Source: Microbulbifer sp. A4B17 (lineage in GTDB: Bacteria > Pseudomonadota > Gammaproteobacteria > Pseudomonadales > Cellvibrionaceae). Taken from it: a stretch of DNA of 64,000 nucleotides. Location: assembly GCF_003076275.1 (NCBI RefSeq), contig NZ_CP029064.1:4134001-4198000 (forward strand). The letters are read 5' to 3'. Positions within the stretch are counted from its first letter, which is position 1, and each line of letters opens with the position of its first letter. The position numbers were made by a program, and so were the translations under genes. A model generated the notes under the pieces. That model saw only the letters and a program-made list of their open reading frames with translations, had not been told where the DNA came from and did no database searches. Below are positions 26,432 to 35,053 of the stretch, in pieces.

Positions 26432-27334
26432 CTAAGATCGCGTCAGAGAATCGTAAACAATCCCGGTCCAAATATCCGGTGTCATAAATCCCTGGCCATA
26501 TTGCGCATCAAATTCCGCAGTGGGTTTTGCAGAGATTACTTCCTGCCGTGTTTTACCCTCATCCACCATCGCTTTCACTTTGTCCCTGAGCCCTGCCAGT
26601 ATATTGCGCTGCTGTTGCAGTTCTGCCCGATTACTGAGAGGACCGTGACCGGGAATAATTTTGGTATCTTCCCCCGCCATCGCCAAAGCGGTGTCCATAG
26701 CTGCAATCATGCCATCCACCGAGCCGCCGGATGAGAGATCGATAAAGGGATAGTTACCGTTAAAATAAATATCCCCCATGTGAATCACATCAGCTTCAGC
26801 AAAATGCACGATGGAGTCACCATCCGTGTGCGCCGGCCCCACATGCTGGACCTTTACCCTATCGCCATTCCAGTAAAAAGTGGTGGCGTCGGTGAAGGTA
26901 ATCACCGGTAATGCTTCTGGGGGCGAAGGTTCAACTTTGCGTTTAAACGCCTCAATAAACTGTTCGGTACTTACCCGTTTGCGCACATTTTCGTGAGCCA
27001 CAATCAGGGCACCGCTTTTACCCAGGTTTTCATTACCGCCAGTATGATCCCCATGCCAATGGGTATTAATTACGAAACGCAAGGGTTGTTTGGCCAACTC
27101 AGCAACCGCCTGTTGAATTTTTGCTGTCAAAGGCGCGTACTGGTCATCCACCATAAAGGTGCCGTCCTCTCCTACCAGTACAGCAATATTACCTCCAGCC
27201 CCTTTGAGCATATAAACATTGCCAGACACGGGCTCACTACTAATTTCCACATTGGCAAAACGATCCTGCGCAGAGGCAAAAGATGCAGCCAACATAGAAA
27301 CCGCCAGGGCGGCGGAACGTACTACGTTCTTCAT
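26432..27334 (-). CDS. Secreted metallo-beta-lactamase-fold hydrolase
   Basis: A signal peptide (SAALAVSMLAASFASAQ) places it in the periplasm. The zinc motif NTHWHGDHTGGNENL fits HxHxDH, with further ligands in HVGPAHTDGDSIVHF and IIPGHGPLS. The 300-residue length and pattern fit the broad MBL-fold group related to subclass B3/quinoprotein-relay hydrolases. Whether it hydrolyses beta-lactams cannot be told from sequence. The downstream phosphodiesterase-like gene may be co-transcribed. Confidence 0.88.
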   Translation of the reverse strand: MKNVVRSAALAVSMLAASFASAQDRFANVEISSEPVSGNVYMLKGAGGNIAVLVGEDGTFMVDDQYAPLTAKIQQAVAELAKQPLRFVINTHWHGDHTGGNENLGKSGALIVAHENVRKRVSTEQFIEAFKRKVEPSPPEALPVITFTDATTFYWNGDRVKVQHVGPAHTDGDSIVHFAEADVIHMGDIYFNGNYPFIDLSSGGSVDGMIAAMDTALAMAGEDTKIIPGHGPLSNRAELQQQRNILAGLRDKVKAMVDEGKTRQEVISAKPTAEFDAQYGQGFMTPDIWTGIVYDSLTRS

Positions 27335-27392
27335 AAAAACTCCCAGTTGTTATTATTTCTTTCCAAAAACCGCTGGCAGCAGATTATTTTAT

Positions 27393-28292
27393 TCAAGCTG
27401 CCTGCTTCAATAAAGTTTCTCGCTGCTGCTCCAGTATCTCCATCAGCAGATCCGGCCTGTCAGTGACAATACCGTGTACACCCAGGTCAATATAGCGCCG
27501 GTAGTTTTCCGTACCATTCACTGTCCATACCGCCAAGTGGACTTTCTTCTTGTTAGCGGCACGTACCATACTTTCAGTAACTACGGGAATACCTTTTTGC
27601 TCCATCGGTAGCTGCATTGCGCTATAGCTTGGACGCAGGAGATTCTCTGCGTGAAGCAATTGCGCAATATAAAACACCACCGCCTCTACGGTAGGTGTGC
27701 CTGTCGCCACTTGCGGACAGAGTCGGCGAAACTCATTAATCACGCCTTGGTGAAATGAGGAAACAACCACTTGGTCCTGTTTTTCACGCTTTGCCAACAC
27801 ATCGCACATCACTTTTGCCGCGCGGTACTGGCGGCTCTTGATCTCCAGTATCATCGGCATATCCCCCACCATTTCCAGCGCCTCTTCCAGGGTTAAAACA
27901 CGCAGGGGAGTATCTCTGTAGGGATATTCCTCTCCGTCTCGGGTCCAGAGATAGGCAACATTTAACTGGCGCAACTGGTCGAGAGTTTTGTCTTCCACAA
28001 AACCAGTACCATCGGAGAACATTTCCAGCTCTCTATCGTGAATGAGCACTAAATGGCCATCAGCGGTGAGCCATAGATCCACCTCAATAGCATCCACACC
28101 CAGCTGAACCATTTTTTCAAGATAGAGCGCCGTATTACCCGGGTAAAGACCATTGCCACAATCGTTACCATGCGCGATTACCATCGGCCCCTTCCCTTGT
28201 GGAAACCATAGAGGGCCAGCTTTACCCTGGCTTGAACGGGCATAGAGAAACAGGACAACCAGGGCAATTAAAAGAAACGACAACCAAAGCAT
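27393..28292 (-). CDS. Membrane-anchored GDPD-like phosphodiesterase
   Basis: An uncleaved N-terminal helix (LWLSFLLIALVVLFLYA) anchors a glycerophosphodiester phosphodiesterase TIM barrel. The usual HRG...PENT opening is altered to AHGNDCGNGLYPGNTA, so the conserved arginine is replaced. The next block is intact (VDAIEVDLWLTADGHLVLIHD), supplying the metal-binding Glu/Asp and second histidine. The final barrel motif VWTVNGTENYRRYIDLGVHGIVTDRPD is present. Glycerophosphodiester turnover is the family activity, but the altered first motif suggests a different substrate or a divergent subfamily. Confidence 0.82.
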   Translation of the reverse strand: MLWLSFLLIALVVLFLYARSSQGKAGPLWFPQGKGPMVIAHGNDCGNGLYPGNTALYLEKMVQLGVDAIEVDLWLTADGHLVLIHDRELEMFSDGTGFVEDKTLDQLRQLNVAYLWTRDGEEYPYRDTPLRVLTLEEALEMVGDMPMILEIKSRQYRAAKVMCDVLAKREKQDQVVVSSFHQGVINEFRRLCPQVATGTPTVEAVVFYIAQLLHAENLLRPSYSAMQLPMEQKGIPVVTESMVRAANKKKVHLAVWTVNGTENYRRYIDLGVHGIVTDRPDLLMEILEQQRETLLKQAA

Positions 28293-28352
28293 GCTTCACC
28301 GCATCTATTATTTGTAAATTTTAAAACCCGAAAGGACTAGCTCAAACCTTAA

Positions 28353-29789
28353 TCACACTTCTTCCGCCACTTTGGCCACAGGGTCTGGGCGGGTGAGTGT
28401 CACATCCTTTACAGACTGAGTTTGCTCTGTCGATTCTAAATCTTCCCTGCCGGCCTCTTGCTTGCGACGGAGGTATAACCCCTGCAGCCAGAGAGGAATA
28501 AAAATAACGATATCGTAAAAACGGTTTATTAAAACACCCAAGTGCAGCGAAACCATCGCCAAAAAACGCAGGACTAATGTCGACCCCCGTAGGGATAAAC
28601 CTACGCCGATACCGATTACCGTCCGCGCGGAACGGATAAACTGCTCCAGTGGAATTGCCAGAAAAGCCAAAATCAAGGGAAGAACAAACCCGAGCCCCAT
28701 CTGCGCCATCGGAATTGGCCACAATTGTTCAGAACCCAGCAATTGCTGCTGCAGAATCAACTCCCGTGAGAAAGCCAGGTTTCCACCCACCACAGCCAAA
28801 ATCACTAATAGGGCCAGGGCCACTCCCAATAACGACCTGCGCGTACCCTCTCCCAGGGAGCCTAGCGAAGGAAACATGCGTGTAACCTGAAGGCACTCCA
28901 TGATCACCAATCCCACACTGACCTGTAAAAAGATAATCACCGCTGCTGAAATATTGGCGAGGCTATAACCGCCAAGTGAGGCGTCGGGCCCCAACACTGC
29001 CACCATAGGTTGTGCCAGTAATTGAAAATTCACCAAGGCGCCAGCTAAAGCAACCATTAATACCAGAGAGGCAGTCAGGAAACGGCTGAAAGAGGATGAA
29101 GAAAGCAAATGAAGACTCTTATCCGTTTCCTGCAAAATTTCCTCATAGCGCTCCATATGAGCATCCAGAGCTTTGGCTCGCCGAATAACTGACTCAACAT
29201 TTTTGTTAATACGTCCCAGAGTTGAAAGCATAGCGCGCCAACTGGGCAGCATACGCTTTAGTAATTGATGCCTCTCCCGAGTGGACTCACGGTAAGACTC
29301 CAGAGCTTTGGACTCGGCCTTGCGCATAGACTGGTTAATAGTATCGAGCACATCGGCTACCAGCGGGTCTTCTTTGCCGGGAATTTCCGAAACGGCGCGA
29401 ATAGCTCTGGCCCAGTTGGATGGTTCCGGCGCTATCTCAGCACTGCGTACATAGTCTTCATCCAAACTACTGAGCTGTTCACAAAGCTTACGGTGTAATG
29501 TTGGATACAATGCCAGATCCCGCTGAACCGTTTGCTCTATACGCTCAAACTCCCTCTCAATTTGGCGCTCTGCCGCATCCCTTCCCTCGGCAAAAAGCAC
29601 TTCACGATTACGTTCTACCAGGCGCTGCTCTGTAGAGTCGATATTACTCGCGATAAATCTCAAAGCTCGATGGCCCAGGCGCGCTAAAGCATAAACAGCG
29701 CGATGAACAGGCTCACGGGCCAGGAACAAAATAACCAGCCCCAGGATGCCCCATAGCCAAAATGGTAAACTTTGTATTAGTTGACTCAT
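28353..29789 (-). CDS. Multi-helix membrane protein with long coiled-coil region, function unknown
   Basis: I do not recognise a named family. The start at ATG 29789 follows a GGGGGAG site; a longer version would add 8 residues. An N-terminal helix (LPFWLWGILGLVILFLA) is followed by about 220 charged, heptad-rich residues (for example RQIEREFERIEQTVQRDL), then about six hydrophobic helices from residue 240 onward, and a charged C-terminal tail. This layout suggests a membrane protein with a large cytosolic or periplasmic helical domain. It shares strand and spacing with the GDPD-like gene and may be in its operon. Confidence 0.75.
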   Translation of the reverse strand: MSQLIQSLPFWLWGILGLVILFLAREPVHRAVYALARLGHRALRFIASNIDSTEQRLVERNREVLFAEGRDAAERQIEREFERIEQTVQRDLALYPTLHRKLCEQLSSLDEDYVRSAEIAPEPSNWARAIRAVSEIPGKEDPLVADVLDTINQSMRKAESKALESYRESTRERHQLLKRMLPSWRAMLSTLGRINKNVESVIRRAKALDAHMERYEEILQETDKSLHLLSSSSFSRFLTASLVLMVALAGALVNFQLLAQPMVAVLGPDASLGGYSLANISAAVIIFLQVSVGLVIMECLQVTRMFPSLGSLGEGTRRSLLGVALALLVILAVVGGNLAFSRELILQQQLLGSEQLWPIPMAQMGLGFVLPLILAFLAIPLEQFIRSARTVIGIGVGLSLRGSTLVLRFLAMVSLHLGVLINRFYDIVIFIPLWLQGLYLRRKQEAGREDLESTEQTQSVKDVTLTRPDPVAKVAEEV

Positions 29790-29813
29790 ATCTCCCCCCT
29801 TCGATCGGCCCAA

Positions 29814-30375
29814 TTGGCCTCCATCCTAACAGCTGCGGACAATACATTCGCCCAAAAGTTCACAATTTGTACAGGAGTACGGCGACATTTGCGCAATGGT
29901 AAATAACCCAAACCCCGTAGATCACAGGAAAACCTGCCACAGTAATCAACTATTAAGTCCTGCCCTGTAACAGTCAGTCAAAAGAGGAACAGCTAGAAGG
30001 ACATCTAAAAATAGTTTTTCCAGGTATCGCTTTAACAATTCTGCAGCCGCGAAATAAAACCTGTATCCAGTTGAAACTGAGTACAGGGAGATGTCAATTA
30101 AACACAATACTTGCCAAAAAAAAACAAACAGCACCACGAACAAGCCACTAAATGCCAAAAACGCAATTTACACGCTTATATATTGAAAGCTTTAAAAGCA
30201 AAAAACTCTTTATCTTTTGAAAAATCACAAAAACATAAATATAAAAATATTCACACAGAATAAATAAGGCACATTTTTTCCTTGGTACTACCACTCCTAC
30301 GTCTACACTCCAAACTAAATTCTCATTGAGTGAGTGTTTTTCCCTAACACGCTAAATATGTTTTTTACGCTGACT
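29814..30375. other. AT-rich control region upstream of the curli locus
   Basis: This gap lies between divergent genes and is very AT-rich from about 30160 to 30300, as is common in horizontally shaped or H-NS-like silenced promoters. No convincing gene was found; a 70-codon minus-strand frame at 29946-30158 lacks a ribosome site. The csgD-type promoter should be here. Confidence 0.5.
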
Positions 30376-30402
30376 CCCACGTCGTCATGGAGATAACGTG
30401 GG
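30376..30402. promoter_or_regulatory. Inverted repeat upstream of csgD-like gene
   Basis: CCCACGT (30376-30382) and ACGTGGG (30396-30402) are perfect reverse complements with a 13-base spacer, about 95 bases before the csgD-like start. TAATTTT follows. It could be a dimeric regulator site or a leader hairpin with attenuator function. Confidence 0.45.
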
Positions 30403-30495
30403 GTAATTTTGGAAACCTAAACGACAGGAGTCGATGGAAGATCAAACTCTTATTTTAAGAGAGATCTATCTATATCAAGGAGAGGTACGAGGTAT

Positions 30496-31089
30496 ATGCC
30501 GGTTCTTTTTTTTAGCAACTCCGGCCTTCAAGGCGATCTTTTATTTTCACTATTCTCTCAATCCATCTTGCTTTCCTGGGAAAAGGAAAGTATTGGAAAA
30601 CAACGACATTGCCTTCAGCACTACGAGGCAATCATTATTGACTGCTGGAAAATTGGCATCCCCTCACAATCCCAGGAATTTTTATCCGAATTAAAAAAGA
30701 TAAAACACCCAAAATCTTTCCTTATTAATTTTCCAGCAGATATGCCAACAAGCGTCATGGAGAGACTACGCCAAAGTGGTTTCTATTTACTTTGCGACAG
30801 CAATACTTGCCAGGAAAACTTGATACATAAACTAAATACCGCTATTCACAGTTGCGAAAGCAGACAAAATCACAGCAATCCAAATATCCGACCACTGACA
30901 CGCAGAGAACAGGAAATTTTGGAACAGCTAACCACAGGTGAACCAAATAGTGCGATTGCTACCAAGCTGCACTTGAGTGAACACACAGTTAAAAACCACA
31001 TGTACAATATTTTCCGAAAAATCGGTGTAAAGAACCGTATACAAGCTAGCAATTGGGCAAAAATCAATCTTCAGGAAGAGAAAATATGA
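30496..31089 (+). CDS. csgD: CsgD-like LuxR-family regulator of curli
   Basis: The 197-residue protein has a degenerate receiver-like N-terminal domain (IIIDCWKIG in place of a clear phospho-acceptor site) and a C-terminal LuxR helix-turn-helix: PLTRREQEILEQLTTGEPNS followed by LHLSEHTVKNHMYNIFRKIG. CsgD proteins activate curli operons and biofilm matrix genes. Position at the head of csgE-csgF-csgG and a 4-base overlap with csgE support the name. GAGG precedes the start. Control probably involves the AT-rich region and the inverted repeat upstream. Confidence 0.88.
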   Translation: MPVLFFSNSGLQGDLLFSLFSQSILLSWEKESIGKQRHCLQHYEAIIIDCWKIGIPSQSQEFLSELKKIKHPKSFLINFPADMPTSVMERLRQSGFYLLCDSNTCQENLIHKLNTAIHSCESRQNHSNPNIRPLTRREQEILEQLTTGEPNSAIATKLHLSEHTVKNHMYNIFRKIGVKNRIQASNWAKINLQEEKI

Positions 31090-31514
31090 GGCTAAGTCCT
31101 CTGATTATGCTCGTCTGCACATCACTTGCCCTAGCCCAAGACGATACAACTGTCCCCACAGCAGACACCGACTCAGGGAAGTTAGAGGATGAAATAAGCG
31201 GGTTTAACATCGACCGCACAATAACACGCACCGGGCATGATTTTTCTCGTTACTTGAGCGAATACAGAAATCTGAACTATCCAGATTCCACATACAACTT
31301 AACCGTTTACGAACGCCCCTCCGCACGGTGGGGCAACCTGATCTGGGTAACGTATAACGACAAAATTGTTTTTCGACGCTTTATCAGCCCGAGCACAAAT
31401 AACATACATCAGTTGGCTGATGAAGCAGCACAGTATATCCACCAAGCAGTCTTACAAGATCGCGTAACAAGTGTGTTTATTGATAATTTTGATTTAGGAA
31501 AGGATGAGTTCTAA
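31086..31514 (+). CDS. csgE: Curli assembly chaperone CsgE
   Basis: The 142-residue protein has a signal peptide (LSPLIMLVCTSLALAQ) and the CsgE core: DRTITRTGHDFSRYLSEYR, NLTVYERPSARWGNLIWV and FRRFISPS. CsgE is periplasmic; it delivers curlin to the CsgG channel and caps it. ATG 31086 overlaps the csgD stop (ATGA) and gives a normal signal peptide, so it is preferred over an upstream in-frame start. Its stop codon overlaps the csgF start. Confidence 0.93.
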   Translation: MRLSPLIMLVCTSLALAQDDTTVPTADTDSGKLEDEISGFNIDRTITRTGHDFSRYLSEYRNLNYPDSTYNLTVYERPSARWGNLIWVTYNDKIVFRRFISPSTNNIHQLADEAAQYIHQAVLQDRVTSVFIDNFDLGKDEF

Positions 31515-31933
31515 TGAAAATCAGATCTTTGATAAATTCCACCGCCCTGTCCGTAGCATTGCTTTTATCCAGCAATGGAAATACCACTGAGTTAATTTAC
31601 GAGCCGGTAAACCCTAATTTTGGTGGAAATCCATTAAATGGAACCTATCTACTACAAAATGCCCAATCACAGGACAGAAATGAGGATCCTGATAAGCCGG
31701 ATAGCTTGTACGAACAACCTAGCGCACTGGATCGTTTTACCGACTCCCTGGAAACCCGACTACTCAATCAGCTGCTCACCGATGTAGGTGATGGCAACAG
31801 TGGTGAATTAATTACAGATGATTTTATCGTGCAGATCGTTGACAACGACGGTGTATTAACTGTGTTGATCACCGACCGCGGTACTGGAGATAAAAGCGAA
31901 ATCATTGTGAGTGGGCTCAATCCGACTAACTAG
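31514..31933 (+). CDS. csgF: Curli assembly protein CsgF
   Basis: The 139-residue secreted protein has a signal peptide followed by the CsgF N-terminal segment (ELIYEPVNPNFGGNPLNGTY), the part that inserts into the CsgG pore. LETRLLNQLLTDV and the closing DNDGVLTVLITDRGTG match the family. CsgF is exposed at the outer membrane and couples secretion to nucleation by CsgB. It is translationally coupled to csgE through TAATG. Confidence 0.95.
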   Translation: MKIRSLINSTALSVALLLSSNGNTTELIYEPVNPNFGGNPLNGTYLLQNAQSQDRNEDPDKPDSLYEQPSALDRFTDSLETRLLNQLLTDVGDGNSGELITDDFIVQIVDNDGVLTVLITDRGTGDKSEIIVSGLNPTN

Positions 31934-31965
31934 TGTAATATCCAACTCCGAAGGAAAAACTGGCA

Positions 31966-32838
31966 ATGCGTAATGCAATAAAAAAAGCCATAACTTTGCT
32001 CGCACTGGCGTTCTTACTAACACTTAGCGGTTGCTCCGCAGTGAAGAGTCTTGGTGACGCACTTTTCGGCCCTGGCCATACTGATGCAATGCTAACTCCC
32101 CGTATGAATACCTATAGGGATCTGCTCAATCTACCTGAGCCCAGAGGTAAAATTCTAGCTGCAGTATATAGCTTTCGCGATCAAACTGGGCAATACAAAC
32201 CAGCTCCAAATAGTAGCTTCTCAACCGCTGTCACTCAGGGTGGTGCAGCGATGTTAACGGATGTATTGAATGAGTCAGGGTGGTTTATCGCTCTTGAGCG
32301 TGAAGGGCTACAGAATTTATTGACCGAACGTAAAATCATCCGAGCCGGACTCACCAAACCAGATGCACCTGCCAATAACACCGTCCCTCTGCCAACCTTG
32401 ATCGCTGCAAATGTATTACTAGAAGGGGGAATTGTCGCTTACGATCAGAACATTCAGACTGGTGGTGCTGGCGCACGATACTTTGGTATTGGTGCTGATG
32501 AGCAATATCGTGTCGACCAAGTAACAGTTAATTTACGTGCAATTGATATACGTTCCGGACAAATTCTTCACTCCGTACTCACGTCAAAAACAGTATACTC
32601 AAAAGCAATCAGTGCCGATGTATTCCGCTATATCAGATTCAGACGCCTATTAGAACTTGAGGCAGGAACAACATTTAATGAGCCCGCACAGCTTGCTATG
32701 CTTTCTGCAATGGAATCGGCAGTGATCCACCTGATCAGCGAGGGTATTATCCACAACTCCTGGGCACTGGCGAATCCCGACGATATCAACAATCCCGTGC
32801 TGCAATACTATTTGAATGACAGCACTGTGATCATGTAA
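31966..32838 (+). CDS. csgG: Curli secretion channel lipoprotein CsgG
   Basis: The signal ends in lipobox TLSGC. The body starts with the family pattern LTPRMNTYRDLLNLPEPRGK and includes VAVYSFRDQTGQYKP-like AAVYSFRDQTGQYKPAPNSS, AMLTDVLNESGWFIALERE and ALEREGLQNLLTERKIIRA. CsgG forms a nonameric outer-membrane pore for unfolded curlin. The length of 290 residues is slightly over the usual 277. It lies 32 bases after csgF in the same operon. Confidence 0.95.
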   Translation: MRNAIKKAITLLALAFLLTLSGCSAVKSLGDALFGPGHTDAMLTPRMNTYRDLLNLPEPRGKILAAVYSFRDQTGQYKPAPNSSFSTAVTQGGAAMLTDVLNESGWFIALEREGLQNLLTERKIIRAGLTKPDAPANNTVPLPTLIAANVLLEGGIVAYDQNIQTGGAGARYFGIGADEQYRVDQVTVNLRAIDIRSGQILHSVLTSKTVYSKAISADVFRYIRFRRLLELEAGTTFNEPAQLAMLSAMESAVIHLISEGIIHNSWALANPDDINNPVLQYYLNDSTVIM

Positions 32839-32885
32839 TGAGTTTGCTCATGACAGGTCGAACTTAAGAGGCTGAGGGAAAAATA

Positions 32886-33425
32886 TTGAGCATTTACAAG
32901 CACCATAAATCACTAGACCTTGCCGTCGCTCTTCTTTTAACTTCTGGATTCTGCTGTGCCTCCGATCTGGATTCCAGCAGTGAACTGGCAGTATCTGGTG
33001 AGCTGAGTGCTGCAAATCTACTCTCGGTATCCAACCTAACAGTTACAAATCAGGAAGGCGGTGTAAATCATATCAATGTACGCCAGACCGGACAGGCTAA
33101 TTACACTTCGGCACACCAGGATGGTAATCGAAACAGCCTCTCTGTCACCCAGGCCGGTGAAGACAATGTTATTCTTTCCCGTCAGGTCGGGGATCAAAAT
33201 TTGAGTGGGCTAATCCAGGTAGGCTATGAGAACCTTATTGATATAGAGCAGTACGGTATGGGAAATACGGCAGGCATCTCCCAGTTCGGTATACAGAACA
33301 GCGCCCATGTGCAAGAAATTGGCATATTACACAAGGTCCACATATACCAAAGCGGGAATGGCTTACACACCTCTGTTACGGTAACAGGCAGCGCAACCAC
33401 CACCTATATTAGCCAATACGACTGA
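32886..33425 (+). CDS. csgB: CsgB-like curlin nucleator
   Basis: The 179-residue secreted protein starts at TTG 32886, with GAGGG 7 bases upstream. After the signal peptide and a linker it has about five to six imperfect curlin repeats of the type QxGxxNxxxxxQ (for example VRQTGQANYTSAHQDGNRNS, SRQVGDQNLSGLIQVGYENL). Repeat number and position after csgG fit the minor subunit CsgB, which templates curlin polymerisation. The C-terminal segment (TVTGSATTTYISQYD) departs from the repeat, which also fits a surface-anchoring end. Confidence 0.85.
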   Translation: MSIYKHHKSLDLAVALLLTSGFCCASDLDSSSELAVSGELSAANLLSVSNLTVTNQEGGVNHINVRQTGQANYTSAHQDGNRNSLSVTQAGEDNVILSRQVGDQNLSGLIQVGYENLIDIEQYGMGNTAGISQFGIQNSAHVQEIGILHKVHIYQSGNGLHTSVTVTGSATTTYISQYD

Positions 33426-34025
33426 AGCTAATTTTTACCGGATCTTGAATAGTATCGCCGCACAACCCTCTCTACATTCTGCCTGAGATATCTCTATTGA
33501 CTATTTACGCTCTAACCTAATACGATTGACATATTTATTTCTATTACACAGTAAAAATCCCAGACTTAAGAAAATCTAAGCGAACACCTTCCTACCAGGA
33601 TCAAATACAAAGCCTGTCATTTAAATAAAAAATAATATTATTTTTAACAAAAATTAACACAAGAAAATTGAACTATCTTCCTATTTTTTTGTGACTTTTC
33701 TCCCATAGCCAATCTAACTGATTCAAACAACACTATAAATATATCTAATTCATTGTTGTTACACCTTTTGGACATAAAGTCATGCATACATTAGGCAGCC
33801 GTATAGATATCTTCCTCTCTAGACCCAGTCGATTCTTCTTCAGCAAGGTTTCAAATTTAGCAGCTTGGAAACATCTGAATTATCAAACTAGCACCAGAGC
33901 AATATCGCCATCCTAACGAAGTTTATCCAGTTCCAAGAAAGTATCTGGCACTGGTAGTAATATTCATTCACGGATTCAAAGTTCGTTTGACTCTTTACAA
34001 GAGTTAAATAGTTTTTTAGTAATCT
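33426..34025. other. AT-rich gap between csgB and the first large curlin gene
   Basis: About 600 bases lack a credible gene on either strand. The stretch is strongly AT-rich, especially 33610-33760. Its length suggests that the curlin genes have their own promoter, separate from csgDEFGB. Confidence 0.5.
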
Positions 34026-34047
34026 TTGACACCAGGATAGGTGTCAA
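34026..34047. promoter_or_regulatory. Perfect inverted repeat upstream of curlin gene 1
   Basis: TTGACACC (34026-34033) and GGTGTCAA (34040-34047) form an 8-bp perfect palindrome with a 6-base spacer, about 60 bases before the ATG. It is a candidate binding site for the CsgD-like protein or a leader hairpin. No second copy was seen before the other curlin genes. Confidence 0.5.
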
Positions 34048-34105
34048 TTAATCACAGCGCTGAATTTCGCTGGTATCAAATGCGTCTGCAGTAAAGGAGT
34101 ATCTA

Positions 34106-34987
34106 ATGAAGACATTAACCCCAATAGCAGTAGCGATTGCTGTTGCCGTAAGTGGTAGTGTGTTTGCAGCTAATAACACTACAAATCAAAATCAAGCAGG
34201 AGTCGGTAACATAGCAAGTTCCACTCAAGTTGGCCCAGGTAATGACAACAACCTGGTATTGCAAACTCAGGTCGGCACTGTCAATAATTCAACTGTATTA
34301 CAAACTCTTGGCAGTGACCTAAATACTATCAACCACCTCCAAACTGGCGCTCTTAACAGTGCCACATCCACCCAGTCTGGCGGGGTTCTGAACACAGCTT
34401 CCATAGTTCAGGTTGGTAATGGAAACACAGGCATTACCACGCAATCTGCACCGGCATTCGCATCCACAGCACTTATCAACCAAACCGGTAATTTTAATAG
34501 TGGTATCGTAACTCAAACTGCTAGCACACAGGACCTCTCCTCAGTCAACCAAGTGGGTGATTTTAACATTGCAAATATTACCCAAACGCTCAGTAGCGCT
34601 AATACTGCCGTTGTCAATCAAGCTGGCGAAATCAATACAGCCACTCACATCCAAACAGGGTCAGTCAATACTTCAGTTTCAACTCAGGTGGGCACTCTCA
34701 ATAACGCTTTTGTTTTTCAGGCTGGCTTAGGTAGTGAATCATTAACATTGCAGACTGGTTTCAGTAACGTCTCCTTTCATACCCAAACCGGCTCCTTCCA
34801 CAGTGCCCTCACCAATCAACTGGGTATACTGAACATTTCTACCGTTACCCAGCTTGGATTAGGTCACGATGCAACCGTCAATCAGGTGGGCACTGCAAAC
34901 CTGCATACCATTACCCAGTTTGGATTTAATGAATCCGCTGTTGCCACTCAGGTCGGTACTGGCAACGTCGGCATAATAGTGCAGTAG
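34106..34987 (+). CDS. Large curlin paralogue 1 (CsgA-type amyloid subunit)
   Basis: The 293-residue secreted protein has a signal peptide (LTPIAVAIAVAVSGSVFA) and then about 23 tandem units of 11 residues with Gln, Gly and Asn at fixed places, for example TQVGTVNNSTVLQT. It ends VGIIVQ. E. coli CsgA has about five 22-residue repeats, so this is roughly twice as long. Paired 11-mers would form a beta-solenoid amyloid secreted by CsgG. AAGGAG precedes the start. It shares length and layout with the next gene and is a tandem duplicate. Confidence 0.9.
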   Translation: MKTLTPIAVAIAVAVSGSVFAANNTTNQNQAGVGNIASSTQVGPGNDNNLVLQTQVGTVNNSTVLQTLGSDLNTINHLQTGALNSATSTQSGGVLNTASIVQVGNGNTGITTQSAPAFASTALINQTGNFNSGIVTQTASTQDLSSVNQVGDFNIANITQTLSSANTAVVNQAGEINTATHIQTGSVNTSVSTQVGTLNNAFVFQAGLGSESLTLQTGFSNVSFHTQTGSFHSALTNQLGILNISTVTQLGLGHDATVNQVGTANLHTITQFGFNESAVATQVGTGNVGIIVQ

Positions 34988-35053
34988 GAATACCGGCCAA
35001 ACCTTTTGAATATGGATATCAAATCACTCGTAATAGGAAGTTAGAGGTTTAAC

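Noticed and set aside
29946..30158. 70-codon minus-strand frame upstream of the curli locus
   Set aside because: It has no ribosome site, lies in AT-rich promoter DNA and encodes a phenylalanine-rich sequence without any recognised pattern.
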